DNA of 64,000 nucleotides from Gemmatimonadota bacterium (GCA_040388535.1 JAZKBR010000001.1:544821-608820); one strand, 5' to 3'; counted from the stretch's first letter, positions 48,776 through 57,638 are shown. Made by a program: numbers and translations. Notes: a model not told the origin generated them from the letters alone.

Positions 48776-49765
48776 GTGACTCCCCCCGCCCCGACCATCA
48801 CCGTCGTGATCCCGATGCGCAACGAGGCATCCCATATCACGGCCTGCCTCGAGTCGGTGCTGGCCTCCGCGCTGCCGGATGGCATGACGTTCGAGTTGCT
48901 GGTCCTTGACGGTGAGAGCACCGACGACTCGGCCGCACTCGTGACCGCACTCGCGGCGCGGGACCCGCGGGTGCGGCTCCTCCCCAATCCCGATCGACTC
49001 CAGGCCGCCGCGTTCAACCGCGGACTCGCGGAGGCGCGCGGCGAGTACCTTGTGCGACTCGACGCCCATTCGCTCTATGGCAACGACTACCTCGCCGAAG
49101 CCGTGCGCCTGCTCGAGAGTACCGGGGCAGCCAATGTTGGTGGATTGCAGCGCGCCACCGGCGAGGGCGTGCTGGGCCGCGCCATTGCGGCCGCAGTCTC
49201 GTCCCGTTTCGCTGCCGGCGACGCACAGTACCGTCACGCCACCGAGCCGAAATGGACCGACACGGTCTATCTCGGCGCCTGGCGCACGGCGACGGTGCGC
49301 GAACTGGGCGGCATGCATGCCGACTGGGCGGTCAACGAAGATTACGAGATGAACGTCCGCCTGCGGGCGCGCGGTGGCCGAGTGTATCTGTCGCCGACGC
49401 TGCAGTCGACCTACTTCGTCCGCGATTCACTCCCCAAGCTCGTGCGGCAGTACACCCGCTACGGCTTCTGGAAAGTGCGGACCCTCCTCCTTCACCCGGG
49501 CTCGTTGCGGTGGCGGCAGGCGATCGCGCCGCTCTTCGTGCTCTCGCTCCTCGCTACACCGTTGTTGCTGCATTATCTCGGCTGGTTCGGCGCTCTCCAT
49601 CTCGCGCTCTATCTCGCGGCGAACCTCACGGCGTCGCTCCTCGTGGCACGCCAGTATGGCTGGGCCCTCCTTCCCTGCTTTCCACTGATCTTCCTCCTGA
49701 TTCATTGCAGTTGGGGCAGCGGGTTCCTTGCGGGCGCCCTCTACTGGCCCTGGCAGAAGCGGTAA
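48776..49765 (+). CDS. glycosyltransferase, GT2, membrane-associated
   Basis: A 329-residue family 2 transferase. The opening TITVVIPMRNEASHI, LLVLDGESTDDSAAL and VRLLPNPDRLQAAAFNRGLAEARGEYLVRLDAHSLY (D-x-H/D-x-D-like metal site) are classical. NEDYEMNVRLRARG supplies the acceptor/catalytic ED-Y motif. The C-terminal 90 residues contain two or three membrane helices, so the enzyme sits at the inner membrane, as in succinoglycan or ExoA-type transferases. GTG 48776 is chosen because the core begins eight residues later. The next gene starts two bases after its stop. Confidence 0.88.
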   Translation: MTPPAPTITVVIPMRNEASHITACLESVLASALPDGMTFELLVLDGESTDDSAALVTALAARDPRVRLLPNPDRLQAAAFNRGLAEARGEYLVRLDAHSLYGNDYLAEAVRLLESTGAANVGGLQRATGEGVLGRAIAAAVSSRFAAGDAQYRHATEPKWTDTVYLGAWRTATVRELGGMHADWAVNEDYEMNVRLRARGGRVYLSPTLQSTYFVRDSLPKLVRQYTRYGFWKVRTLLLHPGSLRWRQAIAPLFVLSLLATPLLLHYLGWFGALHLALYLAANLTASLLVARQYGWALLPCFPLIFLLIHCSWGSGFLAGALYWPWQKR

Positions 49766-49766
49766 C

Positions 49767-50777
49767 GTGACTCTCACACCGTGGTTCCGCCGACTCGGGC
49801 TGCTCTCGCTCGCCGCTGTTGCACTCAGCTATCTGCTCACCTGTCAGCTCGGTGACCGCATCTGGTGGGCTCTCCCCTTTCTCTTCGGCCCGCGCTGGCT
49901 GCTGGCGATGCCGCTCGTCGGTGTGGTGCCCTGGCTGCTGGTTCGACCTCGAGAGGCGTGGCTGCCGGTGTGCGTGGGTGCGGCGCTCACCTGTTTCGGC
50001 TTGCTCGACGTGCGAATCGGAACGGGTCGGCTCACGGCAGGCGCCGGTGTACCGGTGCGGGTGGTGGAGTTGAACGCCGGTGCCGGCAGTGGTGGCAACA
50101 CTCCAGCGGCGAATGTCGTCGCCGAACTACAGCGGCTTTCCCCCGACGTCGCGGTCTTCGCTGAATGCGGCAATGGTCCGGTGCGTGCCGCGCTGAGTGC
50201 GCTGCCGGGATACCATTTCAAGGTGAGCGAGACGTCACTTTGCCTGTTGTCGCGCGGCGAGATTCTGGAGTGGAGCGAGCGTGACCCGATGGATATCTGG
50301 AAGGAGGGCGGCTCGGGGGCGATCGTGCGCGCGAAGGTGCAGACCGCTGCTGGCCCACTTCGCGTAGGACTGGTTCACCTCGAGACCCCGCGGGACGCGC
50401 TCGATAACTACGCCGATCTCTCTACTATCCCGACTCTTGGTGATGTCACCCGCGCCAACATCCGGCAGCGCGAGGAAGAGTCGACCAAGGCGAGGGAGTG
50501 GATCCTGCCGACGAGTGACCAGCCGACAATCGTGGTGGGTGACTTCAACCTGCCGATCGAAAGCGCGATCTTTCGTCGTCACTGGAGCGACTTGCGCGAC
50601 GCGTTCAGTCGGGGCGGCCTCGGGAGTGGACACACGAAGCGGACGCGCTGGTGGGGCGTCCGCATCGACCACATTCTCACGACTTCGGAAATCGGCACCA
50701 GCCGGAGTTTTACCGGCCGGGACGTCGGATCAGATCACCTGCCACTCGTGGCGGACCTGATCATCCCTGCCCACTAG
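49767..50777 (+). CDS. membrane-anchored endonuclease/exonuclease/phosphatase family protein
   Basis: A 336-residue protein with two or three N-terminal membrane helices (about 9-25, 30-55 and 65-80) and a C-terminal EEP domain. Motifs are VVELNAG at the start of the domain, VAVFAEC with the metal Glu, TIVVGDFNLPIES, VRIDHILTT and GSDHLPLVADL with the catalytic Asp-His pair. The family includes nucleases, phospholipases and sphingomyelinases; the membrane anchor suggests a lipid or periplasmic substrate. It is coupled to the GT2 gene. Its stop TAG overlaps the stop of the convergent lipoprotein gene by two bases (CTAG). Confidence 0.82.
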   Translation: MTLTPWFRRLGLLSLAAVALSYLLTCQLGDRIWWALPFLFGPRWLLAMPLVGVVPWLLVRPREAWLPVCVGAALTCFGLLDVRIGTGRLTAGAGVPVRVVELNAGAGSGGNTPAANVVAELQRLSPDVAVFAECGNGPVRAALSALPGYHFKVSETSLCLLSRGEILEWSERDPMDIWKEGGSGAIVRAKVQTAAGPLRVGLVHLETPRDALDNYADLSTIPTLGDVTRANIRQREEESTKAREWILPTSDQPTIVVGDFNLPIESAIFRRHWSDLRDAFSRGGLGSGHTKRTRWWGVRIDHILTTSEIGTSRSFTGRDVGSDHLPLVADLIIPAH

Positions 50778-51214
50778 CGAATCACGACCGCGCGATAACC
50801 GGTGAGATCCTGCAGCGCGTAGCTCCCGCGCGCGGCAGCGGCGGAGACGGAGGCGCGGAGTTCGCTGGTCCGTGAGATGTCACGCAGGTGCACCTGGGCA
50901 ACGGTACCATTGGCGATGGCGCCGGTCACGACCATATCGGCGCTCGAGTTGCCGACGACAGTGAAGCCGTCATAACCAACGATGCGCGCCGAATCGACAC
51001 CGGGACCACTCACCGAGAGCTGTAGCGCGCCGTCATCGGCGCGGGGGGTCGCGATCTGGATGGTCAGCCAGCCAGCAGTCGGGGCCACCGGGGTGACCGG
51101 GGTGCTGCCGGTCGGGCTCTGTCCGCCGCACGCGGCGAGAACCAGGGCAGCAACGGCCAGGATGGATCGGTGGTTCGACGCGATCCGGCGGGACAGCTTG
51201 AAGGTGTAGGTCAT
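50774..51214 (-). CDS. small lipoprotein, 146 aa, under a GEMM-like riboswitch
   Basis: The signal peptide ends in the lipobox VLAACGG (Cys near residue 30), so the protein should be lipid-anchored. The rest reads as one Ig-like beta domain: WLTIQIATPRADDGALQLSVSGPGVDSARI, then FTVVGNSSADMVVTGAIANGTVAQVHLRDISR, ending in LQDLTGYRAVVIR. This resembles cohesin-like/Gemmatimonad secreted domains without a named function. A GEMM-I-like element lies immediately upstream (51249-51350), so expression may respond to a cyclic dinucleotide. Its terminal TAG overlaps that of the convergent nuclease-like gene. Confidence 0.72.
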   Translation of the reverse strand: MTYTFKLSRRIASNHRSILAVAALVLAACGGQSPTGSTPVTPVAPTAGWLTIQIATPRADDGALQLSVSGPGVDSARIVGYDGFTVVGNSSADMVVTGAIANGTVAQVHLRDISRTSELRASVSAAAARGSYALQDLTGYRAVVIR

Positions 51215-51248
51215 TCGGCTACCAGCTCTTCGAGAGTGTGGACGTCAT

Positions 51249-51350
51249 CTCGCTGGCGGCTGGGCGGGCATGCCGTCGGGATCCTCTCCGTCGGGGTAGC
51301 TCCCTGGCTCTGCGACCCCCGGTTTCCCTGGGTGTGCTCTGGGCAGCGTG
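51249..51350 (-). ncRNA. second GEMM-I-like riboswitch, before the lipoprotein gene
   Basis: The minus strand shares the plan of the copy at 47341: CUGCCCAGAGCACACC, a CCCAGG-GAAA-CCGGGG hairpin (one mismatch), GGGUCGCAGAGCC, then GGAGCUACC and a 3' CGCCAGCG that closes P1. It differs from the family at GCACACC and GCAGA. The distance to the ATG is about 35 bases. A weak sigma-54-like site (51395-51408, minus: CGGTCCATGAATTGCC) could start it. Confidence 0.62.
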
Positions 51351-51583
51351 CTTCGGTTTTTCGGCGGTCACGAGTGCCGCTGTTCATTTCTATGGCAATT
51401 CATGGACCGTTCTGGGCCCCCTCGGGCCTCGTGATCTAAGTATCGGACGGACAATAACTTGGCTGTAGGGTGTGGTTTAATTGACTGACTTGAAAGGTGA
51501 CGAACCGTTCACTAATTTGACGATATGCCAGCGGCTCGGTCCGGCGCTATGGCGAAGCAAGGGACTGGAGTGAAGCCGAACCG

Positions 51584-52236
51584 ATGACCGCCAGACGTGT
51601 TGCCACCGTGATCCCCGCCTACAACGCGGCCGCTTCAATCGAGGCCGCCATCGCCTCGGCCCGTGGCCAGACCCGCCCTCCAGATGAGATCATCGTGGTC
51701 GATGATGGCAGTTCCGATGCGACCGCCACCCTGGCCGAGGCGGCCGGCGGCCGTGTCATCCGGCAGGCCAATGCCGGCCCCGGCGCAGCACGGAATCGCG
51801 GCATCGCGGCCACCGATGCCGAGTGGATCGCACTGCTCGACGCGGATGACGTCTGGCGTCCGGAGCGGATCGCCAACGAACTGGTGCGAACCGATGAGCC
51901 GAAGGTGGCCGTCATCTTCTCGGGAGAGCATTTCATCGAAAAGCAGCCGCCGATGCCGCCGCCTACCATCGACTTCGATGGCCTGTGGGAGCAGAATCGG
52001 ATTCCGACGAGTTCGGTGCTGATGCGACGCGCCGCCTGGGAGGCGGTCGGTGGTTTTGACGAGAGCCGTGAACTGATCGGCGTCGAGGACTACAATCTCT
52101 GGCTTCGGATCAGGAGTTCACTACGTATCTCCACTACGGCATGGAACTCTTCTACTACGGTGAGCGATTCGCCGCGCGGCAATTCCTCGCGGAAGCCGCC
52201 CGTCCCGCTCGAGCCACGATGTTGAGGGTGGTGTGA
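51584..52236 (+). pseudogene. glycosyltransferase GT2, broken by internal deletion and frameshift
   Basis: An intact GT2 core runs to about residue 174: VATVIPAYNAAASIEAA, EIIVVDDGSSDAT, NAGPGAARNRGIA, WIALLDADDVWRP and GVEDYNLWLRI. After about position 52110 the frame turns to nonsense (SSLRISTTAWNSS) and stops at 52225. In another frame the sequence 52118-52236 reads FTTYLHYGMELFYYGER, FAARQFLAEAAR, and stops at 52236, a normal tail for these enzymes. That stop overlaps the VanZ gene GTG (GTGA), the coupling used elsewhere here. A deletion out of frame, removing the middle of the protein, explains both parts. The truncated 213-residue product probably has no activity. Confidence 0.78.
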
Positions 52237-53456
52237 CGCTCCGGCGCGTCCTGGTACTGGCGTGGCTGGCCGTGATCGCGGCCGTTACACTCACCGCTGC
52301 GCCGGACCAGGTCGATCGTATCCTCGAGACGCCGTGGTACTGTCTCGCGTGTGGCGACGCTGGCGCGACCGATGTCCTGCTGAATGTGCTGCTCTTCCTG
52401 CCGCTTGGAGTCGCCGCACGGCTGGCGGGATGGCGCTTCAACAAGACACTGCTGCTCCTGCTCCTCCTCACTATCGCGATCGAAGCCACCCAGGCCACCT
52501 GGCTCGCCGGTCGAGATGCATCGCTCAGTGACATCCTCGCGAACGGTGCTGGCGGAGTTGGCGGGTGGCTGCTGCTCCCGCAGCTGGTGGCCGCACTCAA
52601 CCCCACACCACGCCTGGCACTGCGCGCCGCACTTGGGTTTCTCGTCGCAGGGGCCGGCGTCTGGGCCGCGACCGGTGTCGGACTCACCATCGCGCTGAGT
52701 CCCGCCGGGCCGTGGGTCGGACAGCCCCTTCGGCTCTGGCCCGGACATGACCGTTTTCCCGGTACGATGCAGCAGGCGAGCATGAGCGGGATTCCAGTCA
52801 GCAACGACCCGCTCCCCGGCGTGCCGGCGCAGCTCGACTCCCTCGATCTCACGCTCGACCTGACCCGCACCGGTGCCGCGATATCATCGCGGCCGATCTC
52901 GCTCCTGAGAATCGTGGATGCGCGGCAACAGCTGCAGCTCTCCGCCGGCATCAGGGGTCGCAGTCTCCTGCTTGAACATCGGGTCGCGGCAAGCAGCCTG
53001 TTACTGCGGACACCGGCCTGGCGATTCGAGGACGCCGCCATCACACCACTCACCGTGCCATGGCGATTCCACTGGTTCCGGCGCGCTGGCGCCGTGATAC
53101 TCGAGAGTGGCCCCGTCGCCGGCCCCGCGCGGGAATACGTCGTGCCGCTCTCGATTGCACTCGGCTGGGCATTCGTGCATCCTTTCGCACCGCCCGTCGG
53201 CGACAGCGCCCCCTGGTGGAGCGTGCTCTGGATCGCCTGCTGGCTCGGTCCGCTCGGTTGGTTCGCCGGGGTAATGGGACTCCGCATCGCCCTGCGATTC
53301 GGCATCGCGGCCATTGGAGCAATGGCACTGGCCTCCGCCGCAACGCAGCTACCGATCCACTCCGATGAACTGCTCGTTGCCACAATGCTCTTCACGACCT
53401 TCGCCCTCTTCGGCGCCACCCAGCGGAGACGCTCGGCCCCGACAGAAATTCAATGA
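52233..53456 (+). CDS. VanZ-family membrane protein with periplasmic extension
   Basis: A 407-residue protein. Residues about 1-130 form a VanZ-like unit: CGDAGATDVLLNVLLFLPLGVAARL (D-x-x-x-N-x-x-x-F-x-P-x-G signature), TIAIEATQ (E-x-x-Q) and DILANGAGGVGG (D-x-x-x-N-x-x-G), the conserved polar membrane residues of the family. A long extracytoplasmic region (about 165-295) is beta-rich and resembles a concanavalin-like fold, followed by three more helices. VanZ proteins link to lipid- and wall-active antibiotic tolerance; the role here is open. GTG 52233 overlaps the ancestral stop of the broken glycosyltransferase. A terminator hairpin follows. Confidence 0.82.
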   Translation: MTLRRVLVLAWLAVIAAVTLTAAPDQVDRILETPWYCLACGDAGATDVLLNVLLFLPLGVAARLAGWRFNKTLLLLLLLTIAIEATQATWLAGRDASLSDILANGAGGVGGWLLLPQLVAALNPTPRLALRAALGFLVAGAGVWAATGVGLTIALSPAGPWVGQPLRLWPGHDRFPGTMQQASMSGIPVSNDPLPGVPAQLDSLDLTLDLTRTGAAISSRPISLLRIVDARQQLQLSAGIRGRSLLLEHRVAASSLLLRTPAWRFEDAAITPLTVPWRFHWFRRAGAVILESGPVAGPAREYVVPLSIALGWAFVHPFAPPVGDSAPWWSVLWIACWLGPLGWFAGVMGLRIALRFGIAAIGAMALASAATQLPIHSDELLVATMLFTTFALFGATQRRRSAPTEIQ

Positions 53457-53460
53457 CAGC

Positions 53461-53490
53461 GAGGGGCCCCGGCAAACACCGGAGCCCCTC
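53461..53490. terminator. terminator hairpin after the VanZ gene
   Basis: GAGGGGCCCCGG and CCGGAGCCCCTC pair over 12 bases (one mismatch) around CAAACA, between convergent genes. Confidence 0.75.
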
Positions 53491-53514
53491 TCTAGTCTCT
53501 AGTCTCTAGTCTCT
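53489..53514. repeat. 7-bp tandem repeat TCTCTAG between convergent genes
   Basis: More than three units of TCTCTAG/CTCTAGT follow the terminator, another 7-bp microsatellite. It differs in sequence from GAGAAGG but has the same unit length; a partial copy (CTCTAGTCTCT) is also seen at 58721. Confidence 0.75.
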
Positions 53515-53515
53515 G

Positions 53516-54511
53516 TCAGTTCGAAAGCGTAATATCTCCGCCACCGCGCGGCTTGAGGACCCAGGTCCCGTCGCCGCGAGGGACCAGCACTCCCTTCACG
53601 CTGATCGTGAGCCCTGGCACGAAGATGTTCGATGGCGCATTGATCAATGCGTCGAGAATTACGTCGGCGCGGACGGCCGGATTGGCGGCTTCCGCAATCC
53701 GCACCAGGAAGTCCGGCAGCGACGGCAGCGTGTCGTTGATCTTGGCGCTGGTGACCGACACCAGTGCAGCGTCGAGGGTGCCGCCCTTGGCGTTATTCGC
53801 CTCGGCGACAGTCACGGGCACCGAAACCGGCGCGGGACCTTCGCCGAGTGAGGCGAAGAGGCCGTCGATCAGCACTGGCTGACCCTGCCGCGTTCCGGTC
53901 GTGCCGAAGACACTCACCGAATCGCCGAGGTTGTTGCCGGACCGACCAGGCCGGTGACGTGAACCAGTGATCCGGATGGTCCCGGTCGCGTCCTTGATGA
54001 AGGAAGACGAATCACGGAAGAATTGCATCGCCGAGAGGACCCGACCGCGAATGAAGACACGACGACCGACGGGGAGTGCGCGTGCCTGTGCGATGGTGAC
54101 TTCCGCGAACGCAAGCCGCACGGCACGAGAGCCCAGGACAGAATCGGGCTGGCCGACCAGACGAATCACCCCGCTGTCGCCAACTACCGTGGCAATCGAA
54201 TCACCGAGCGCCTTGCGATCCACGGCGACACGGTAGCTGCCGAGCGGCACGGTGTCGAACGTGGCGAGCCCCTGGACACTGCTGGTCGCGATCCGAATCG
54301 TGTCGGTGCCACCGGCCGCGAGGAGCGCGACGCGGGCGCCCGCGAAGACAGTATCCGCCGTCGTGTAGCTCTGCGAACCGTCGCGATCGAGATAGACGAA
54401 GACGCCAACGGCCCCGTTCGGGAGCGATGGCAACAGCAGCTTTTCCCCGGCATTGGAGCAGGCGCCCGCAAGCGCGAGTGCGAAGACGGCAAGTGCGCGT
54501 GAGTTCCGCAT
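53516..54511 (-). CDS. lipoprotein with OB-fold-like domain, partner of TonB receptor
   Basis: A 331-residue secreted lipoprotein: signal peptide with lipobox LALAGAC (Cys near 17). The first domain, VGVFVYLDRDGSQSYTTADTVFAGARVALL (about 36-65), looks like an SdrD/B-type fold with a calcium-like loop. Next comes an OB-fold-like region, VFIRGRVLSAMQFFRDSSSFIKDATGTIRITG (about 151-182), as in DNA/RNA-binding or exonuclease-associated YdeI-like secreted proteins. The rest has no recognised family. It starts two bases after the TonB-receptor stop and must be co-transcribed with it, probably as its surface partner. ATG 54511 is chosen for the signal peptide. Confidence 0.7.
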   Translation of the reverse strand: MRNSRALAVFALALAGACSNAGEKLLLPSLPNGAVGVFVYLDRDGSQSYTTADTVFAGARVALLAAGGTDTIRIATSSVQGLATFDTVPLGSYRVAVDRKALGDSIATVVGDSGVIRLVGQPDSVLGSRAVRLAFAEVTIAQARALPVGRRVFIRGRVLSAMQFFRDSSSFIKDATGTIRITGSRHRPGRSGNNLGDSVSVFGTTGTRQGQPVLIDGLFASLGEGPAPVSVPVTVAEANNAKGGTLDAALVSVTSAKINDTLPSLPDFLVRIAEAANPAVRADVILDALINAPSNIFVPGLTISVKGVLVPRGDGTWVLKPRGGGDITLSN

Positions 54512-54513
54512 GG

Positions 54514-57510
54514 TCAGTTCTCCACCCGGATCCCTACTCGCAGCAGGCGGCCTTCGCCGCGTCGCACGAGCAGTTTTCCGAAATTCGTATTCGCGAGGAG
54601 CGGCAACACGGTATGTCCCGTGCCATCGGTCGAGATCGTTCCGGTGGGATTCACCAGCACTGCGGCGTGATCGACGAGTCCGGTTTCGGTCGCGATCACG
54701 TTGAAGCCATCGAGCGTCAGCGCAACCCGACGGGCACCTCCCACCGGGAGCCCCACCTCGGCACGCAGATCGAGGCCGTGCACTCCCTTTTCCCGGCAGC
54801 TGTTGCGCTTCGCAAAGCCGGCGCCACTCAAGCAACTCTCGCGACCCGCGAGTTCACTCATACCGGCGATGCTGCTGCCGAGGAATGCCGGATCGTTGCC
54901 GGTGGCGCCATCGCCATTGGCATCGACACCACGCTGGAATCCCGGCGTGAACGGCAGCCCCGAACGGAAGCGATAACGCGCCGAGAGCGCGATCGGATTG
55001 GTTCCAGTGCTCCGGTATTCGGCGGTGGCCACCAGTCGGTGCGGGATATCAAGGTCCGATCGCCCGGCATCCCAGTTGGCCGCACCGCGGCCATCCGCAA
55101 ACGGCGACAGGCGATCGGCAGGATCGGCGCTGAGCTGGCCGACGACGTTGTCCTGGGTCTTCGAGTAAGTGTACGAGGCCATCAGCTGAAGCCCGCGCGA
55201 CACGCGATGCTCGAACCCCAGTGTCGCGGCGTAGTAGTCGCTGTAGCCCGTCGAGGAAATGCCGTAGGCGAAATCGATTTCCCGGAAGCGGTGATTCGAC
55301 CCGACGGTCGGCGTGAGCAGCGCGCCATACTGCTCGAGAGTTCCCCAGATCGAGCGGCCATCACTGTTGGTCGAGAGGGGCGCCACCGAGCGATTGATAT
55401 CTTCGCGACGGAGGAGGTAATCGGTGTGACCGTAGCCGCCCGTGATCGAAAACGACGTTCCGCCACCCAGGTCGTGTGTGAGCCCGAGTTCGCCCTTGAA
55501 GGTGCGGGGCGCGCGCACATCGGGGCCGTAGAAGGCGATCGATGGGCCGACGAACGGCGCCGCACTTGGCTCGCCGGTCTTCGGCCAGGCCAGTGCGCCG
55601 GTCGCCCGGCGCACACTCACGTCGCCATCGAACTGGACGACTTCGGCAAAGGTGGTGATATCGTGCTGCCCCGGCAGCAAACCAGCCTCACCGCGCAGAC
55701 TGGTCCGGTTCGCGGCGTCGAGCGCCAGCGTGAAGCCACCGCGCGGCCCAACCACTTTTTGCCGGACAGGAACGAGTTGATTGTTGAGCCCCGAAGCGTC
55801 GCCCCAGATCTTGCTCTCGCCGATCAGGTCGGTTGGCAGCGCTGACTTCTGGAATCGGAATCCCGCCGAGAGCTGGAGCCGCGATGAAGCGCGCCAGTTG
55901 TCTTCCACGAAGAGCGAGAGCGTTGTCACCGAAATCTGCGGCGCGGCAGTCGCCCGCAACGCCTGATAGTAGGAACCGCGGCCGGCAGCAAAGTCGGCCG
56001 CGCTGCCGAAATCGTAGCGACCGCCACTGCCGGGCATCCAGTCGTAGGTCGATTTCCGCGATTGTGCGTTACCACCGACCTTGAAGGTGTGCTTGCCGCT
56101 GAGGAAGGTGATCGCTTCGTTCAACTCGAAGGCACTCTCCTTGAAATTGCCGGGCAACGTGCTGGCGCCACCGAAGGCGAATCCGGAATTGACGATGCCG
56201 GTGAATGGCAGGGAGGCGCCGGTCCAGTCGCGCTTACTGCTGCGCACTCCGACGCGCGACTCACTGACCCAGTCGTCGCCAGTGAGTGTCAGCGCGGCCG
56301 AGCTGGAAAAATCGCTGGCCGCGAGCTTCGAGCCCGCACCATTCACGGCTTCGGTGCCGGCCTGGAGATTCTCCTCAGTCCACGACGCGCCACCGCCTCG
56401 CACGGAGATGTCGGCACTCTTGCCGACACGGAAATCGACTCGGCCGAGCGCACTGCCACCCTTCCAGCTGCGCACGGTCGGTGAGAGCCAGGCGGAGACA
56501 TCGCGCCCGCCGACGGTCTGCGCGACCGTAAGTAGCGAGGCGATTGGATCGCCAGTGCCGGCAACCAGTGGATCGGCGCTGGGCTGTTCCAGCTGGCGGT
56601 AGTCGGCGCGCAGGAACCAGGTTGCCGTATCACCCTTGAGTGCGCCGCTCATCGCGAGCCCCGCCTCCAGCGATGTGGCAGACGAATCGGCAGGGTTGTC
56701 GGCCGAAGCTCCGCCGAGTTTGGCCCCGCTGAAGGCGGCGTAGGGATGGAAACGGAAGCGACCGTCACCGCGAGCGGAAGTTGCGCTCAACAGCGCACCA
56801 CCGGCGGGCCGGAATTCCACGTCCTGCGGGAAGAACGAGACCAGCGCCTGGGCAATGCCATCGCGTGACCAGAGCGGAGCCGAAGCGGCGTCACCGGGAA
56901 GGCCGGGATGCCTCAGCAGCGTCTCCTCGACACCGTCGACCATCAATCGCGAGAACCTAGGGCCCAGGCCACCGGCGCTTGCCACGAAGCCATCGCGGCC
57001 ATCGCGCGGCGGATCCACGGTAGAGAACGAGCGGCTGGCATCGGTCAGATCACGACGGCGATCGAACGCGCGGAGCGCGTCGGCGTCGAGGGCATTGCCG
57101 CTGGTCGTGGCGGTGATGGTTGCATTGGCCGGTTGCTCTGTAACGCTGTTGATCGGCGGCGGACGACGGACCAGGGTGAAGCGCACTGAGGTCAGGGCGC
57201 CGGTCACGACCGCGGCATCGATCGCCCGGATGGGCTGAAATCCCAGTTGTTCGGCGAGGATGTTGTAGTGACCGACCGGAATCGAGCGCAGGTTGACCTG
57301 CCCCGCACGATCCGTCTCGAGGATGCGGAACGCGGTGCCACGATGCTCAATGGTGACCGAAACACCCCTGAGCGGGGTACCGCGATCATCCGTGACCGTG
57401 GCGACAAGGCCGCCTGCCGTAAGGCTCTGGGCGGCTAGCGAGGGCGCGGCGAGGCCCGAGAATACGGCAAAAAGGGCGACGTGGCGCAACTGGGGACCGA
57501 AGATCGGCAT
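54514..57510 (-). CDS. TonB-dependent receptor-like outer-membrane protein (Oar-like)
   Basis: A 998-residue outer-membrane protein: signal peptide ending SLAAQ (about 1-27), a carboxypeptidase regulatory-like Ig domain (about 30-115: VTDDRGTPLRGVSVTIEHRGTAFRILETD), a plug region with RFSRLMVDGVEETLLRHPGLP, and a large beta-barrel with many strand/turn repeats. The barrel contains PFADGRGAANWDAGRSDLDIPHRLVATAEYR and RYRFRSGLPFTPGFQ, hallmarks of the Oar/TonB-dependent group. No clear TonB box is visible after the Ig domain. Oar-like proteins take up or secrete polymers and proteins. A sigma-54 promoter precedes it (57577-57590). Confidence 0.87.
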   Translation of the reverse strand: MPIFGPQLRHVALFAVFSGLAAPSLAAQSLTAGGLVATVTDDRGTPLRGVSVTIEHRGTAFRILETDRAGQVNLRSIPVGHYNILAEQLGFQPIRAIDAAVVTGALTSVRFTLVRRPPPINSVTEQPANATITATTSGNALDADALRAFDRRRDLTDASRSFSTVDPPRDGRDGFVASAGGLGPRFSRLMVDGVEETLLRHPGLPGDAASAPLWSRDGIAQALVSFFPQDVEFRPAGGALLSATSARGDGRFRFHPYAAFSGAKLGGASADNPADSSATSLEAGLAMSGALKGDTATWFLRADYRQLEQPSADPLVAGTGDPIASLLTVAQTVGGRDVSAWLSPTVRSWKGGSALGRVDFRVGKSADISVRGGGASWTEENLQAGTEAVNGAGSKLAASDFSSSAALTLTGDDWVSESRVGVRSSKRDWTGASLPFTGIVNSGFAFGGASTLPGNFKESAFELNEAITFLSGKHTFKVGGNAQSRKSTYDWMPGSGGRYDFGSAADFAAGRGSYYQALRATAAPQISVTTLSLFVEDNWRASSRLQLSAGFRFQKSALPTDLIGESKIWGDASGLNNQLVPVRQKVVGPRGGFTLALDAANRTSLRGEAGLLPGQHDITTFAEVVQFDGDVSVRRATGALAWPKTGEPSAAPFVGPSIAFYGPDVRAPRTFKGELGLTHDLGGGTSFSITGGYGHTDYLLRREDINRSVAPLSTNSDGRSIWGTLEQYGALLTPTVGSNHRFREIDFAYGISSTGYSDYYAATLGFEHRVSRGLQLMASYTYSKTQDNVVGQLSADPADRLSPFADGRGAANWDAGRSDLDIPHRLVATAEYRSTGTNPIALSARYRFRSGLPFTPGFQRGVDANGDGATGNDPAFLGSSIAGMSELAGRESCLSGAGFAKRNSCREKGVHGLDLRAEVGLPVGGARRVALTLDGFNVIATETGLVDHAAVLVNPTGTISTDGTGHTVLPLLANTNFGKLLVRRGEGRLLRVGIRVEN

Positions 57511-57576
57511 AGCCTTCCCGGTTCGGGGGAGATGCGGGTCGGGTAAGTAACCCGCCGGGGAATGGCTGCTGAATGT

Positions 57577-57590
57577 GCAGGAGGAGTGCC
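57577..57590 (-). promoter_or_regulatory. sigma-54 promoter of the TonB receptor-lipoprotein operon
   Basis: On the minus strand TGGCACTCCTCCTGCA: perfect TGGCAC, GG and GC ten bases apart, and CTGCA at -12. Predicted start near 57565, about 55 bases before the ATG. Among the best matches in the window. Confidence 0.72.
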
Positions 57591-57604
57591 AGAGGGGAAA
57601 AGCA

Positions 57605-57638
57605 GAGCCGCCCTCCCCCGTTTAGGGGAGGGCGGCTC
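57605..57638 (-). terminator. terminator of the second PEP-CTERM gene
   Basis: A 14-bp perfect stem (GAGCCGCCCTCCCC with GGGGAGGGCGGCTC), 6-base loop, followed on the minus strand by TGCTTTTCCCC. It lies just upstream of the sigma-54 promoter of the next gene. Confidence 0.85.
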
